The translations under genes were made by a program, and so were the position numbers. The notes below the pieces were generated by a model, which had not been told where the DNA came from, searched no databases, and saw only the letters and a list, made by a program, of their open reading frames with translations. A stretch of DNA of 49,522 nt. Source: Pseudomonas sp. (GTDB taxonomy: Bacteria > Pseudomonadota > Gammaproteobacteria > Pseudomonadales > Pseudomonadaceae). Each line of letters opens with the position of its first letter. Position 1 is the stretch's first letter. The stretch is taken from NCBI RefSeq assembly GCF_030684895.1, contig NZ_JAUXXP010000043.1, positions 1 through 49,522 on the forward strand. The letters are read 5' to 3'. Positions 42,161-49,522 of this stretch are shown here, piece by piece.

Positions 42161-42598
42161 TCACCCAGCGATACGCTTGAGCAGACGCGCCTGCAGCGCC
42201 GCCAGCTCTTCCGGCTCGGCCTTGCCGCCGGCGTGCACGCTGAGCTTCTCGCCGACGTAGCGCGGCACGATATGCATATGAATATGGAACACCGTTTGCC
42301 CGGCTGGCGCGCCATTGAACTGCGCCACCTGCACCCCGGCTGGCTCCAGCTCGTCGATGATCACACCCGTAAGCTTCTGCACCACAGCCATCACCTTGCT
42401 CAGGCTGTCGCTGTCGATTTCCAGAATATTGCGCGCCGCCGAGCGCTTGGGGATCACCAGGGTATGGCCGAAGGACTGCGGAAACACATCGAGGAAGGCC
42501 AGCACATCCTCATCCTCGTAGAGCTTGTAGCAAGGGGCTTCGCCGCGGATGATCTGGGCAAAGATATTCTGGTTGTCGTATTCGCCGTGCAGGCTCAT
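42161..42598 (-). CDS. HIT-family nucleotide hydrolase
   Basis: A 145-residue member of the HIT superfamily, probably of the Hint type. The catalytic histidine triad is HIHMH at H105, H107 and H109 followed by IVPRY; NIFAQIIRGEAPCYKLYEDEDVLAFLD (about 11-37) is the usual N-terminal block. HIT proteins of this type split phosphoramidates and similar nucleotides (AMP-lysine, AMP-NH2). The ATG at 42598 follows GGAG at seven bases. It stands alone between a lipoprotein gene and a glutathione transferase gene. Confidence 0.93.
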   Translation of the reverse strand: MSLHGEYDNQNIFAQIIRGEAPCYKLYEDEDVLAFLDVFPQSFGHTLVIPKRSAARNILEIDSDSLSKVMAVVQKLTGVIIDELEPAGVQVAQFNGAPAGQTVFHIHMHIVPRYVGEKLSVHAGGKAEPEELAALQARLLKRIAG

Positions 42599-42733
42599 CG
42601 GGGTTCTCCAGTGGGCTGGGGTTGAGATGGCCCCAACCATACCGATTTCTGCGCGCGGGGAAAAACCTGCAACCTGACCAAATGGCCAATCACCGTTATC
42701 CTGCGCCTTTCGCCACCTTAATCCGGAGCGCCC

Positions 42734-43438
42734 ATGTCAGACCTTTCTGCTTACCCAATTACGCACAAATGGCCCGCCCAGCACCCCGAGCGTCTGCAGC
42801 TGTATTCGCTGCCCACGCCCAACGGCGTCAAAGCCTCAATCATGCTGGAAGAGATCGGCCTGGCCTATGAACCGCACCTGGTCAGCTTCGATACTAACGA
42901 TCAGCTCAGCGAAGAATTTCTCTCGCTCAACCCCAACAACAAGATCCCGGCGATCCTCGACCCCAACGGCCCAGGTGGCAAACCGCTGGCGCTGTTCGAG
43001 TCCGGGGCGATTCTGATCTACCTGGCGGAAAAGACCGGCCAGCTATTGGCCCAGGACCCTGCCACGCGCTATGAAACCCTGCAATGGCTGATGTGGCAGA
43101 TGGGCGGCATCGGCCCTATGTTCGGCCAGCTGGGCTTCTTCCATAAATTCGCCGGCAAGGACTACCCGGACAAACGCCCGCGCGACCGCTATGTCGCCGA
43201 ATCCCAGCGCCTTCTCGGCGTCCTCGAACAACGCCTGCAAGGCCGCAGCTGGATCATGGGCGAGGACTACAGCATCGCCGATATCGCCGTGTTCCCCTGG
43301 GTGAGAAATCTGGTGGGGTTCTACGAGGCCGGCGAGCTGGTGGAGTTCGAGCGCTTCAGCAATGTGCAGCGGGTGCTGCAAGCCTTTGTCGCCCGCCCGG
43401 CGGTGATCAAGGGCCTGGTCACGCCAGCGCGCGGCTAA
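42734..43438 (+). CDS. Glutathione S-transferase family protein (YfcG/YghU-like)
   Basis: A 234-residue cytoplasmic protein. The thioredoxin-fold N-domain has LYSLPTPNGVKASIMLEEIGL (about 23-43), with TPN in place of a catalytic tyrosine or serine, as in Nu-class enzymes; NPNNKIPAILDP (about 67-78) contains the cis-proline, and ESGAILIYLAEKTG (about 88-101) binds the gamma-glutamyl part of glutathione. The helical C-domain includes GEDYSIADIAVFPWVRN. Nu-class members reduce disulfides and peroxides more than they conjugate. The ATG has CGGAG upstream. The neighbours give no further hint. Confidence 0.92.
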   Translation: MSDLSAYPITHKWPAQHPERLQLYSLPTPNGVKASIMLEEIGLAYEPHLVSFDTNDQLSEEFLSLNPNNKIPAILDPNGPGGKPLALFESGAILIYLAEKTGQLLAQDPATRYETLQWLMWQMGGIGPMFGQLGFFHKFAGKDYPDKRPRDRYVAESQRLLGVLEQRLQGRSWIMGEDYSIADIAVFPWVRNLVGFYEAGELVEFERFSNVQRVLQAFVARPAVIKGLVTPARG

Positions 43439-43526
43439 AATAGACGCCAGCGGCCCAATCAACGCATAAGAACAGCGCCACGAGAACCGATATGAACAAC
43501 CCTCTTCAACAGCCAGCGGTGACAGC

Positions 43527-45236
43527 ATGATCGAGGTAACTGAGCTTTCCATTGCCGAGCTGCGCGCCGCGCTCGAAGCCGGCCAGACCACGGCGGTCGA
43601 ACTGGTGCAGGCCTATCTCGCCCGCATCGACGCCTACGACGCTGCCGGCACGCCGACCAAACTTAACGCAGTCGTCGTGCGCAATCCCGATGCGCTCAAG
43701 GAAGCCCAGGCATCCGATGAGCGCCGCGCCCGTGGCGCAACCCTAGGCCCGCTCGATGGCATTCCCTACACCGCCAAGGACAGTTACCTGGTCAAGGGCC
43801 TGACCGCCGCCTCCGGCAGCCCGGCCTTCAAGGACCTGGTCGCCTATCGCGATGCCTTTACCGTCGAGCGTCTGCGCGCCGCCGGGGCCATCTGCCTGGG
43901 CAAAACCAATATGCCGCCCATGGCCAACGGCGGCATGCAGCGCGGCGTCTATGGCCGGGCGGAAAGCCCGTACAACGCCGATTACCTCACCGCGCCCTTC
44001 GCTTCCGGCTCATCCAACGGCGCCGGCACCGCCACAGCAGCGAGCTTTGCCGCTTTTGGCCTGGCCGAGGAAACCTGGTCAAGCGGTCGCGGCCCAGCCT
44101 CGAACAACGGCCTGTGCGCCTATACGCCGTCGCGCGGGGTGATCTCGGTGCGCGGCAACTGGCCGCTGACGCCGACCATGGACGTGGTGGTGCCCTACGC
44201 GCGGACCATGGCCGACTTGCTCGAAGTGCTCGACATCGTGGTTGCCGACGACCCGGACAACCGTGGCGACCTCTGGCGCCTGCAGCCTTGGGTACCGATC
44301 CCGAAAGCCTCCGACGTGCGCCCCGCCGCCTATGCCGACCTCGCCGCCAAGGCCGATGCTCTGGCCGGCAAACGCTTTGGCGTGCCGCGCATGTTTATCA
44401 ACCAGGATGACGCCGCCGGCACCAGCGAAAACCCCGGCATTGGCGGCCCAACCGGCCAACGCATCCACACCCGCGCCTCAGTGATCGACCTGTGGGAAGC
44501 CGCACGCAAGGCGCTGGAAGCCGCCGGCGCCGAAGTCATCGAAGTGGACTTCCCGCTGGTGTCCAACTGCGAGGGCGACCGCCCCGGCGCGCCGACCGTG
44601 TACAACCGTGGCATCGTCACCCCGGAGTTCCTCCACGACGAGTTGTGGGAGCTGAGCGGCTGGGCCTTCGACGACTTTCTGCGCGCCAATGGCGACCCCA
44701 AGCTGAACAAACTGGCCGATGTCGATGGCCCGCAGATTTTCCCCCACGACCCCGGCACCCTGCCCAACCGCGAGGGCGATCTGGCCGCTGGCATGGACGA
44801 ATACGTCAACATGGCCAAGCGCGGCCTGAAGAACTGGGAGCAGATCGAAACCCTGCCCGATGGCCTGCGCGGCCTGGAACACACCCGCAAGCTCGACCTG
44901 GAAGACTGGATGGACCAACTCGGCCTCGACGCCGTGCTGTTCCCCACCGTCGCCGACGTCGGCCCAGCGGATGCCGACGTCAATCCAGAGTCTGCCGACA
45001 TCGCCTGGAGCAACGGCGTCTGGGTAGCCAACGGCAACCTGGCGATCCGTCACCTGGGTGTACCCACCGTCACCGTGCCGATGGGCGTGATGGCCGACAT
45101 CGGCATGCCAGCCGGCCTAACCTTCGCCGGCCGCGCCTACGACGACTCGGCACTGCTGCGTTTTGCTGCCGCGTTTGAGTCGACGGGCTCGAAACGTCTG
45201 GTGCCGCCACGCACACCGCCGCTGTCGCGAGGCTGA
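43527..45236 (+). CDS. Amidase-signature family enzyme
   Basis: A 569-residue hydrolase of the amidase signature family. The catalytic lysine is in GIPYTAKDSYLVKG (K84), the cis-serine region in SGSSNGAGTATAAS (S162-S163), and the nucleophile region in EETWSSGRGPAS (S186). The usual GGSSGGSA and DTGGSIR motifs are altered, although the three key residues remain. The long C-terminal part (FPTVADVGPADADVNPE, GVPTVTVPMG) is normal for the family. The substrate amide is not predictable. The ATG at 43527 has AGCGG upstream. A strong hairpin follows, and the base composition changes just beyond it. Confidence 0.85.
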   Translation: MIEVTELSIAELRAALEAGQTTAVELVQAYLARIDAYDAAGTPTKLNAVVVRNPDALKEAQASDERRARGATLGPLDGIPYTAKDSYLVKGLTAASGSPAFKDLVAYRDAFTVERLRAAGAICLGKTNMPPMANGGMQRGVYGRAESPYNADYLTAPFASGSSNGAGTATAASFAAFGLAEETWSSGRGPASNNGLCAYTPSRGVISVRGNWPLTPTMDVVVPYARTMADLLEVLDIVVADDPDNRGDLWRLQPWVPIPKASDVRPAAYADLAAKADALAGKRFGVPRMFINQDDAAGTSENPGIGGPTGQRIHTRASVIDLWEAARKALEAAGAEVIEVDFPLVSNCEGDRPGAPTVYNRGIVTPEFLHDELWELSGWAFDDFLRANGDPKLNKLADVDGPQIFPHDPGTLPNREGDLAAGMDEYVNMAKRGLKNWEQIETLPDGLRGLEHTRKLDLEDWMDQLGLDAVLFPTVADVGPADADVNPESADIAWSNGVWVANGNLAIRHLGVPTVTVPMGVMADIGMPAGLTFAGRAYDDSALLRFAAAFESTGSKRLVPPRTPPLSRG

Positions 45237-45241
45237 ATGCA

Positions 45242-45276
45242 AAACGGGATTGCCGCGCAAGGCGTCAATCCCGTTT
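45242..45276 (+). terminator. Hairpin terminator after the amidase gene
   Basis: AAACGGGATTG (45242-45252) pairs perfectly with CAATCCCGTTT (45266-45276); the stem ends in TTT and lies six bases after the stop codon. It also marks the end of the GC-rich core sequence before the AT-richer right-hand region. Confidence 0.7.
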
Positions 45277-45434
45277 ACTTGCTGTGAACAGCGGTATAAA
45301 TCAGCTCTTTTTATATATAGTCGCCTTCACCAAGGCTGCCCTCAGGCACCGCTATGAAACTAAGAGCTATCAATTGAGAGAGCAACTGCAGCCTACTTCT
45401 GCTCGAATATCATCAATGACCAAGGGTATCTCTT

Positions 45435-46952
45435 ATGGCGAAGCCGCCGAAGCGAGCACACAGTTTCGATAAAGGCTTTAGGAAAATCCAGGAAACTATT
45501 CGCCGCTATGATGCGTTGAGCATATTAAGCGCCGCACTGAATTACTTATACACCCCCACTAAAGATCGCATGGAACAAGCATCCAAGCAGCCATGGTTGA
45601 TCATGCTGCTCATTAAGTGGGTTTTTCTCGACCCGTTAGCAAATAGCCCCTTGGGGCGGCCAGCAATCGCTCAGAAAGAAATGCTTGACCTGCTACAGAA
45701 AGTTATTGATCTGACAGATAGCGGCAGCATGCCAAATGAGTACGATGACGTGCGACTTTTCATGCGTGCGTTAGCCTTTCAGCAGTTTTTTCATCAGACA
45801 GAAAGTGGGTTATTTGATATCGCACGACAAGAGTTAATATTCGCCAAAGTACCGGAAAATCATTATTTTAAAGTTCGATTCCTAGAGGGAACTGGGGTTT
45901 CTATACACAACTTCCTTCGTCTCGCGTTCGCGTTAATAGCCACTACAACCAAGCATGGCCCAGTGATTCAAAGATCCACCCTATTTGAACTCTGCCCGCC
46001 TTTTACACCAATGGCTGTAGACGCTTTTCTGCGCTCGATCTCTGTTGACATTTATGAATTACATCACGACTTGAAAGCGGCAGATAAGGAAGGTCGTCAC
46101 CCTAATGAATATTTGCAGCAGACCCCCTTCCTGAAATTCCCGCTAGTTAAGGTCAGTTCTGAATATTGGTGTATATCTCCTCATGTGCTTGAGCGCTCTC
46201 TTGGACATTTTATCTACGACTACCTTAAGCGAGCTGATGTGGATAGTTTTAATAACCCTTTCGGCAAGTCGTTTGAACGATACGTTGGCGACTGGCTCCG
46301 GAGATCAGGGTTACCGTCGGCTAATGAGAGTGAATTGAACCGGGTCCTTATGGGTCAGGGAAAGGTCGTTGACTTCATGGTGGCTGATGGTGATTCGAAT
46401 GTGTTAATTGACGCCAAAGGTGTCGAAATGGCACATCGTGGCATGACAGCACTTCAACGAGGCGAGGTGCGCCGAGCGACCCAAACGTCTCTAATTAAAG
46501 CGTTCGAGCAAGGTCATGAGGTTGCCGCTCGAGTCGCGCTGTTGGCAGGTGAGCATCCTGTGGTTCGCCAACGCTCCACCACATACTTGCTCGCCGTCAC
46601 TTACAAAGAGCTCTACATCGGAAACGGGCTAACCTTGGAGGCAGTAGTTGGCAGTACGGCGTTAGAAAAAATACGGACAAAATATGACGACCAGTATTTA
46701 ATTCCTATCGAAAATATCTACTTCCTCACAATCCACGAATTTGAAGTACTGATGCGTTTGGTAGAGAATGGAAAAATTGGTTTAGTAGAGGCGTTGGAGA
46801 GGGCAAAAAGTGCCGACGCTGTGCGGATGACACAAAAATTCAACTTCGAACTCCATATAAATGAGTGGTCAACGCAATTCGGCAGAGAGCAACCACTGCG
46901 AGAAGCTCTAAGGTCAATCCTGGATGAAATGCGTACTCTTCTCCCAGCCTAG
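45435..46952 (+). CDS. Orphan protein with PD-(D/E)XK nuclease-like core
   Basis: A 505-residue protein that I cannot place in a named family. The N-terminal 250 residues are mostly helical with no motif. From about 278 a restriction-endonuclease-like core can be read: a helix GKSFERYVGDWL with E281, a strand KVVDFMVADG with D313, LIDAKGVEM with D326 and K328, and a helix RRATQTSLIKAF with Q350. There is no ATPase, helicase or DNA-binding motif. AAGGG precedes the ATG by eight bases. Codon use and AT content differ sharply from the genes to the left, and the gene stands alone, so recent transfer is likely. Phage defence or nucleic-acid repair are guesses. Confidence 0.7.
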   Translation: MAKPPKRAHSFDKGFRKIQETIRRYDALSILSAALNYLYTPTKDRMEQASKQPWLIMLLIKWVFLDPLANSPLGRPAIAQKEMLDLLQKVIDLTDSGSMPNEYDDVRLFMRALAFQQFFHQTESGLFDIARQELIFAKVPENHYFKVRFLEGTGVSIHNFLRLAFALIATTTKHGPVIQRSTLFELCPPFTPMAVDAFLRSISVDIYELHHDLKAADKEGRHPNEYLQQTPFLKFPLVKVSSEYWCISPHVLERSLGHFIYDYLKRADVDSFNNPFGKSFERYVGDWLRRSGLPSANESELNRVLMGQGKVVDFMVADGDSNVLIDAKGVEMAHRGMTALQRGEVRRATQTSLIKAFEQGHEVAARVALLAGEHPVVRQRSTTYLLAVTYKELYIGNGLTLEAVVGSTALEKIRTKYDDQYLIPIENIYFLTIHEFEVLMRLVENGKIGLVEALERAKSADAVRMTQKFNFELHINEWSTQFGREQPLREALRSILDEMRTLLPA

Positions 46953-47085
46953 AGCCACTCTGAAGTAGCCATGCAGACAACAGGGAAGAAACCAAAATTT
47001 TGGGGAGGATTAATGGTGCACACCCCTGCTAGCCTGAAGTCATACACTCAAATTGCATATGTGATTTTTAACTTCGCAGGAAGCT

Positions 47086-47382
47086 TTACATCGTCTTGCA
47101 GGCCTCCAACTCTTCCTGCGTTTTCAGTTCGGCTTTGACACCCAGCCGATACTTGCAGTAGTTGATCACCACGTTCCGCTCCTCATCGCTCAACTGGTCA
47201 AGTTTTTTGTCATCTTCATCCGTTAGGAAAATATTCTCAAACCGGACCTGTAACGTCGGATGTTTTTTGATAAAAAACACAGAACGATTATCTTCAGCAA
47301 AGTATGTTTCATACACACCTACTTTCAGCCATAAAAATGGCAACACAATAACAATCAAAGCAAGGATTATCTTATTTTTCAT
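47086..47382 (-). CDS. Membrane-anchored small protein, probable immunity protein
   Basis: A 98-residue protein with one N-terminal membrane helix (KIILALIVIVLPFLWLKV, about 4-21) and a polar remainder that should face the periplasm, with two cysteines (in INYCKYRLG and LEACKTM). Its ATG overlaps the amidase stop as ATGA. Immunity proteins against peptidoglycan-cutting type VI effectors are commonly small, periplasmic and encoded directly after the effector, so this role is inferred from position and topology. The sequence itself matches no family I know. Confidence 0.65.
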   Translation of the reverse strand: MKNKIILALIVIVLPFLWLKVGVYETYFAEDNRSVFFIKKHPTLQVRFENIFLTDEDDKKLDQLSDEERNVVINYCKYRLGVKAELKTQEELEACKTM

Positions 47383-48101
47383 GGCGATGTCGGCGGCGGC
47401 AGTAAGCCTGTAACCACCCTCATATTTTTTACAAATTCCATCCCGATATTTCCTGGGCAAATTTTCCCGTCAGCAGCTTGCCCAGGAAACTCACGATGCC
47501 CGCCCAACTGCTTAATAACAAATACACTTTTAAGAGCACTGATCAGATTGGTGGCTGCATCAATCTGGAGAGGCGGAATAACGTTGGTCGTATTAACTCC
47601 CAGGCGCTCAATTGCCTCACGCCCCATTGCCCAAATATCATCCCCCTCGGCGGCAATGGTGAGATTGTTCAAGAAAACCATCCCAATAACACCGGTGTTA
47701 TACCCTCGAACACTACCACCTTTTAGGCGAACGTCACGACCTTCATAAACAACTCCACTACAATCAATCCCAAAGTGATATGCGATGTCGTCATATTTAC
47801 TCCCAAGCTGTTCCTCTTGAGTGCCTTTCATCTGATCAGCACCATGCCCACAACTGTAACTGCGTCCGGCATGATGAAAAGCAATCATTGAATAATCCCA
47901 ATCTGACGCCATCCCTTCCTTTGCTGCGATGGCTCCCCATTCAGAGCGCTCGACAAACTGGTGTCCTGAAGAGCGCACAGTTCGGATGATTGCTTCGCGA
48001 GTTGCAGCTCGGTCATCAACGACAACTGTTAGTGGAACGAGCGACTGGCCAGTCTTCACCTCTTGAGCCTTGGCTGTAGTCTTGAAAGCTTTGCCGGTCA
48101 T
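47379..48101 (-). CDS. PGRP-type N-acetylmuramoyl-L-alanine amidase, probable T6SS effector
   Basis: A 240-residue cell-wall amidase of the amidase_2/PGRP fold, which cuts between N-acetylmuramic acid and the stem peptide. Seen: ERSEWGA (51-57), the first zinc histidine in IAFHHAGRS (H76), IAYHFGIDCSGVVYEGRD (Y108 region), and the last zinc ligands in GGHREFPGQ (H202) and GKICPGN (C215, with K213 placed as in T7 lysozyme). There is no signal peptide, so delivery by another route is needed. The gene follows a PAAR gene with an ATGA overlap and precedes a membrane-anchored small protein with another ATGA overlap. Sequence is AT-richer than the core genes. Confidence 0.82.
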   Translation of the reverse strand: MTGKAFKTTAKAQEVKTGQSLVPLTVVVDDRAATREAIIRTVRSSGHQFVERSEWGAIAAKEGMASDWDYSMIAFHHAGRSYSCGHGADQMKGTQEEQLGSKYDDIAYHFGIDCSGVVYEGRDVRLKGGSVRGYNTGVIGMVFLNNLTIAAEGDDIWAMGREAIERLGVNTTNVIPPLQIDAATNLISALKSVFVIKQLGGHREFPGQAADGKICPGNIGMEFVKNMRVVTGLLPPPTSP

Positions 48102-48643
48102 TGGTTGCCCTCCGACAGCTCTGTGAGCGTGCGCGCTGGGGACTTGAACAGGACGTGCAATGAAATGACAGAGTCTGCTGATGGTGCCTGTATATGGGCC
48201 AGACCGCTGGCATCTGTTACTCCAAACGTTTCACGCCCATCCACAAGTGCAACGAACTCACGATAGGCGAGCGGGCCACCGGTTTTACTATCGGTAATGT
48301 TGAATACTTGGGCGAAGGTTTTCTGAAATTGGAGCGGAGCTGGCGCAGTGAATGGCTTAGGGGTGTGGCTGTCACCAATTATTACGGTGCCAGACCCCAT
48401 GATGACCGTATTCCCATGAGAACCACTGCTACCCAAAGTGGCGGCATGCAAGCCATTGATAATTACAGTGGAGGACAACCCCGAAACTAGGGGACTTCCA
48501 CAAGCGCTCGCGTCGGTCTCGCGTGCGGCTGGCAGGTTATCAAACAACACGTTGGGTGAACCAATGACAATGGGGTTGATGCCATGGCCTGGCAGAGGAC
48601 AAGAGGTGGGATCAGTTTGGCGAGCCGCCGGTTTTCCGCTCAT
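48098..48643 (-). CDS. PAAR-domain protein with C-terminal transthyretin-like extension
   Basis: A 181-residue spike-tip protein of type VI secretion. The PAAR domain (about 1-92) begins SGKPAARQTDPTSCPLPG and contains the usual glycine-rich repeats, with two cysteines and histidines (H20, H66, H76, H93) that may hold zinc. The second part (about 108-168, DSKTGGPLAYREFVALVDG, GVTDASGLAHIQAP) resembles the transthyretin-like adaptor domain common on effector-linked PAAR proteins. The ATG has AAGGAG upstream, and the stop overlaps the amidase start. It probably loads the amidase onto the spike. No other secretion-system genes are in the window. Confidence 0.85.
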   Translation of the reverse strand: MSGKPAARQTDPTSCPLPGHGINPIVIGSPNVLFDNLPAARETDASACGSPLVSGLSSTVIINGLHAATLGSSGSHGNTVIMGSGTVIIGDSHTPKPFTAPAPLQFQKTFAQVFNITDSKTGGPLAYREFVALVDGRETFGVTDASGLAHIQAPSADSVISLHVLFKSPARTLTELSEGNQ

Positions 48644-48818
48644 GGTGAAGCTCCTTGGATACACAGACAGAAGACGGATACTACCTGCGCACTATCGTGG
48701 AAACCCAGCGCCATAGCAGAACCGAGGGGGATGTCACTATTTTTTACTGTTGGTTCGAAGTCAGGCCGTCGCTAACCCGGCCCATAGCCCCCATCCGACT
48801 TGCAAGGAACGCTGTAAA

Positions 48819-49298
48819 TCAGTTTTCAATCCATAGCATTGTCTGAACCGTAATATGCGGATGACTGTCGAGCGGTTCCCATTCATCCAGGAATGCAAAA
48901 CCCTGCTTCAGATAAAAATTCGAGGCTCTTGCACTGTCGGTGGAGACCTCCAGATACACGCGATCAAAGCCTTTCTTCCTAGCGCGACTCTTCACTACAT
49001 CTACCAGTTGAGTGGCCACGCCAGAGCCTCGTGCCGCAGGTTCAACCCACATCCCAATCAGACTAAAGCGCTGCGCGCTACTGACTGTGGCACCCACCAT
49101 TGCGACAGGTCGGCCTTGCTCGAAAGCCAGCCAGAATTCTGTTCCGGCTGATGAGGCTCTTTCCTTCCACTGTTCGTCACTGTATGCGGCGGCCGTTTGA
49201 TAACTCACAGCAAACGCCGTGGGCGTGTCCAAAAGTGCGGCGAGGCGGACTTGCTTTAATAGCATCCAGTCTTTTGTTTCCGTTGATCGAATGCCCAT
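48819..49298 (-). CDS. GNAT-family N-acetyltransferase
   Basis: A 159-residue acetyltransferase. The acetyl-CoA-binding loop is EPAARGSGVATQLVDVVKSRARKKGF (about 87-112), with the R-x-x-G-x-G/A pattern shown as ARGSGVA. VYLEVSTDSARASNFYLKQGFAFLDEWEPL (about 115-143) is the usual second half. The acceptor is unknown. It lies beyond the PAAR gene on the same strand, separated by about 175 bases with no recognisable gene; its composition is nearer to core genes than the PAAR cassette, so it may be original chromosome between acquired pieces. Confidence 0.88.
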   Translation of the reverse strand: MGIRSTETKDWMLLKQVRLAALLDTPTAFAVSYQTAAAYSDEQWKERASSAGTEFWLAFEQGRPVAMVGATVSSAQRFSLIGMWVEPAARGSGVATQLVDVVKSRARKKGFDRVYLEVSTDSARASNFYLKQGFAFLDEWEPLDSHPHITVQTMLWIEN

Positions 49299-49404
49299 GA
49301 TCTTCCCTGGAAAATTAACGTCACCTCAACCTCTCACAAGCGTTCCGAGGGAGCAACCAGACTCGCGGGGCGTAATGACAAAGCCTGGCCGGTAGCTGGC
49401 AACC

Positions 49405-49522
49405 TGAATCGCCCCGGGTTTCGTGGAGGCCTCAACTCTTGAGAAGATGAGGCTATGAAAAAGACCACGACCTACTCCCCTGAAATCCGTGAACGTGCCG
49501 TGCGCATGGTTCTGGAGCACCT
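49405..49522 (+). mobile_element. Left end of an IS3-family insertion sequence (partial)
   Basis: TGAATCGCCCCGGGTTTCGT at 49405-49424 has the form of IS3-type terminal repeats (TGAAcCGCCCCGGGTTT). The start of a transposase OrfA follows 50 bases in. The rest lies outside the window, so the other end, completeness and target duplication cannot be seen. Confidence 0.75.
49455..49522 (+). CDS. IS3-family transposase OrfA (5' fragment)
   Basis: The visible product MKKTTTYSPEIRERAVRMVL and two further residues matches the N-terminus of IS3-family OrfA proteins (a helix-turn-helix start with YSPE-x-RERAVRMV). The gene is cut by the window edge after 22 codons. GAGAAG precedes the ATG. The full element would have a second frame, OrfB, with a DDE integrase domain, made by frameshifting. 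Confidence 0.8.
   Translation, partial: MKKTTTYSPEIRERAVRMVLEH

Noticed and set aside
48655..48846. A 63-codon plus-strand frame between the PAAR and GNAT genes
   Set aside because: No ribosome site, no family, and partial overlap with the GNAT gene end; a gene remnant is possible but cannot be supported.

Overview
The window looks like chromosome of a Pseudomonas-type gammaproteobacterium. It is GC-rich, and the gene pairs and clusters folE-folX, dksA-gluQ, a PA3286-like KAS III gene followed by an ECF sigma factor and its anti-sigma factor, and marR-MATE are familiar from that genus. REP-type intergenic palindromes of the 'TGTAGGAGCGG' and 'GTAGCCCGGAT' kinds support the same assignment. 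No rRNA, tRNA or CRISPR array was seen. Assignment to species is not possible from sequence reading alone.

Layout. 1-2 kb: end of folE, folX, a DUF1244/HopJ pair and a glycolipid-binding-like protein. 2-6.2 kb: trxB, divergent cysZ, a hydroxylase/SRPBCC fusion and a divergent LysR regulator. 6.2-11.3 kb: a glycosyltransferase, an aminotransferase-sfsA operon, dksA and gluQ. 11.6-22.6 kb: a giant 2834-residue cyclic beta-1,2-glucan synthase, a ModE-N-domain regulator, a tiny DUF3309 membrane protein and phosphoglucomutase. Pgm interconverts glucose-6-P and glucose-1-P, so it could feed UDP-glucose to the glucan synthase. In P. aeruginosa the cbrA-cbrB genes follow dksA-gluQ; here the glucan synthase gene occupies that place.

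23-30 kb: a REC-PAS-GGDEF-EAL cyclic-di-GMP protein, two Crp/Fnr paralogues, an unknown conserved protein and a translationally coupled KAS III / ECF sigma / zf-HC2 anti-sigma operon. 30-39.5 kb: a secreted alpha/beta hydrolase behind two neighbouring palindromes, a LysE exporter, two solute-binding proteins flanking a MarR-MATE operon, a pnuC-nadR NAD salvage operon, a TPR protein and a flavin monooxygenase. 39.6-45.3 kb: a structured repeat, an SDR/LysR divergent pair, a lipoprotein, a HIT protein, a GST and an amidase ending in a strong hairpin.

45.3 kb to the end: visibly more AT-rich and apparently acquired. It holds an orphan protein with a PD-(D/E)XK nuclease-like core, a three-gene cassette on the minus strand (PAAR-TTR, PGRP-type amidase, membrane-anchored small protein) joined by ATGA overlaps that looks like an orphan type VI secretion effector-immunity module, a GNAT acetyltransferase and the left end of an IS3-family element cut by the window edge.

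The most unusual non-coding signal is a pair of about 138-bp inverted-repeat elements (9586-9724 and 39641-39778). They share one fold and one core, but their stems differ by compensating base changes.
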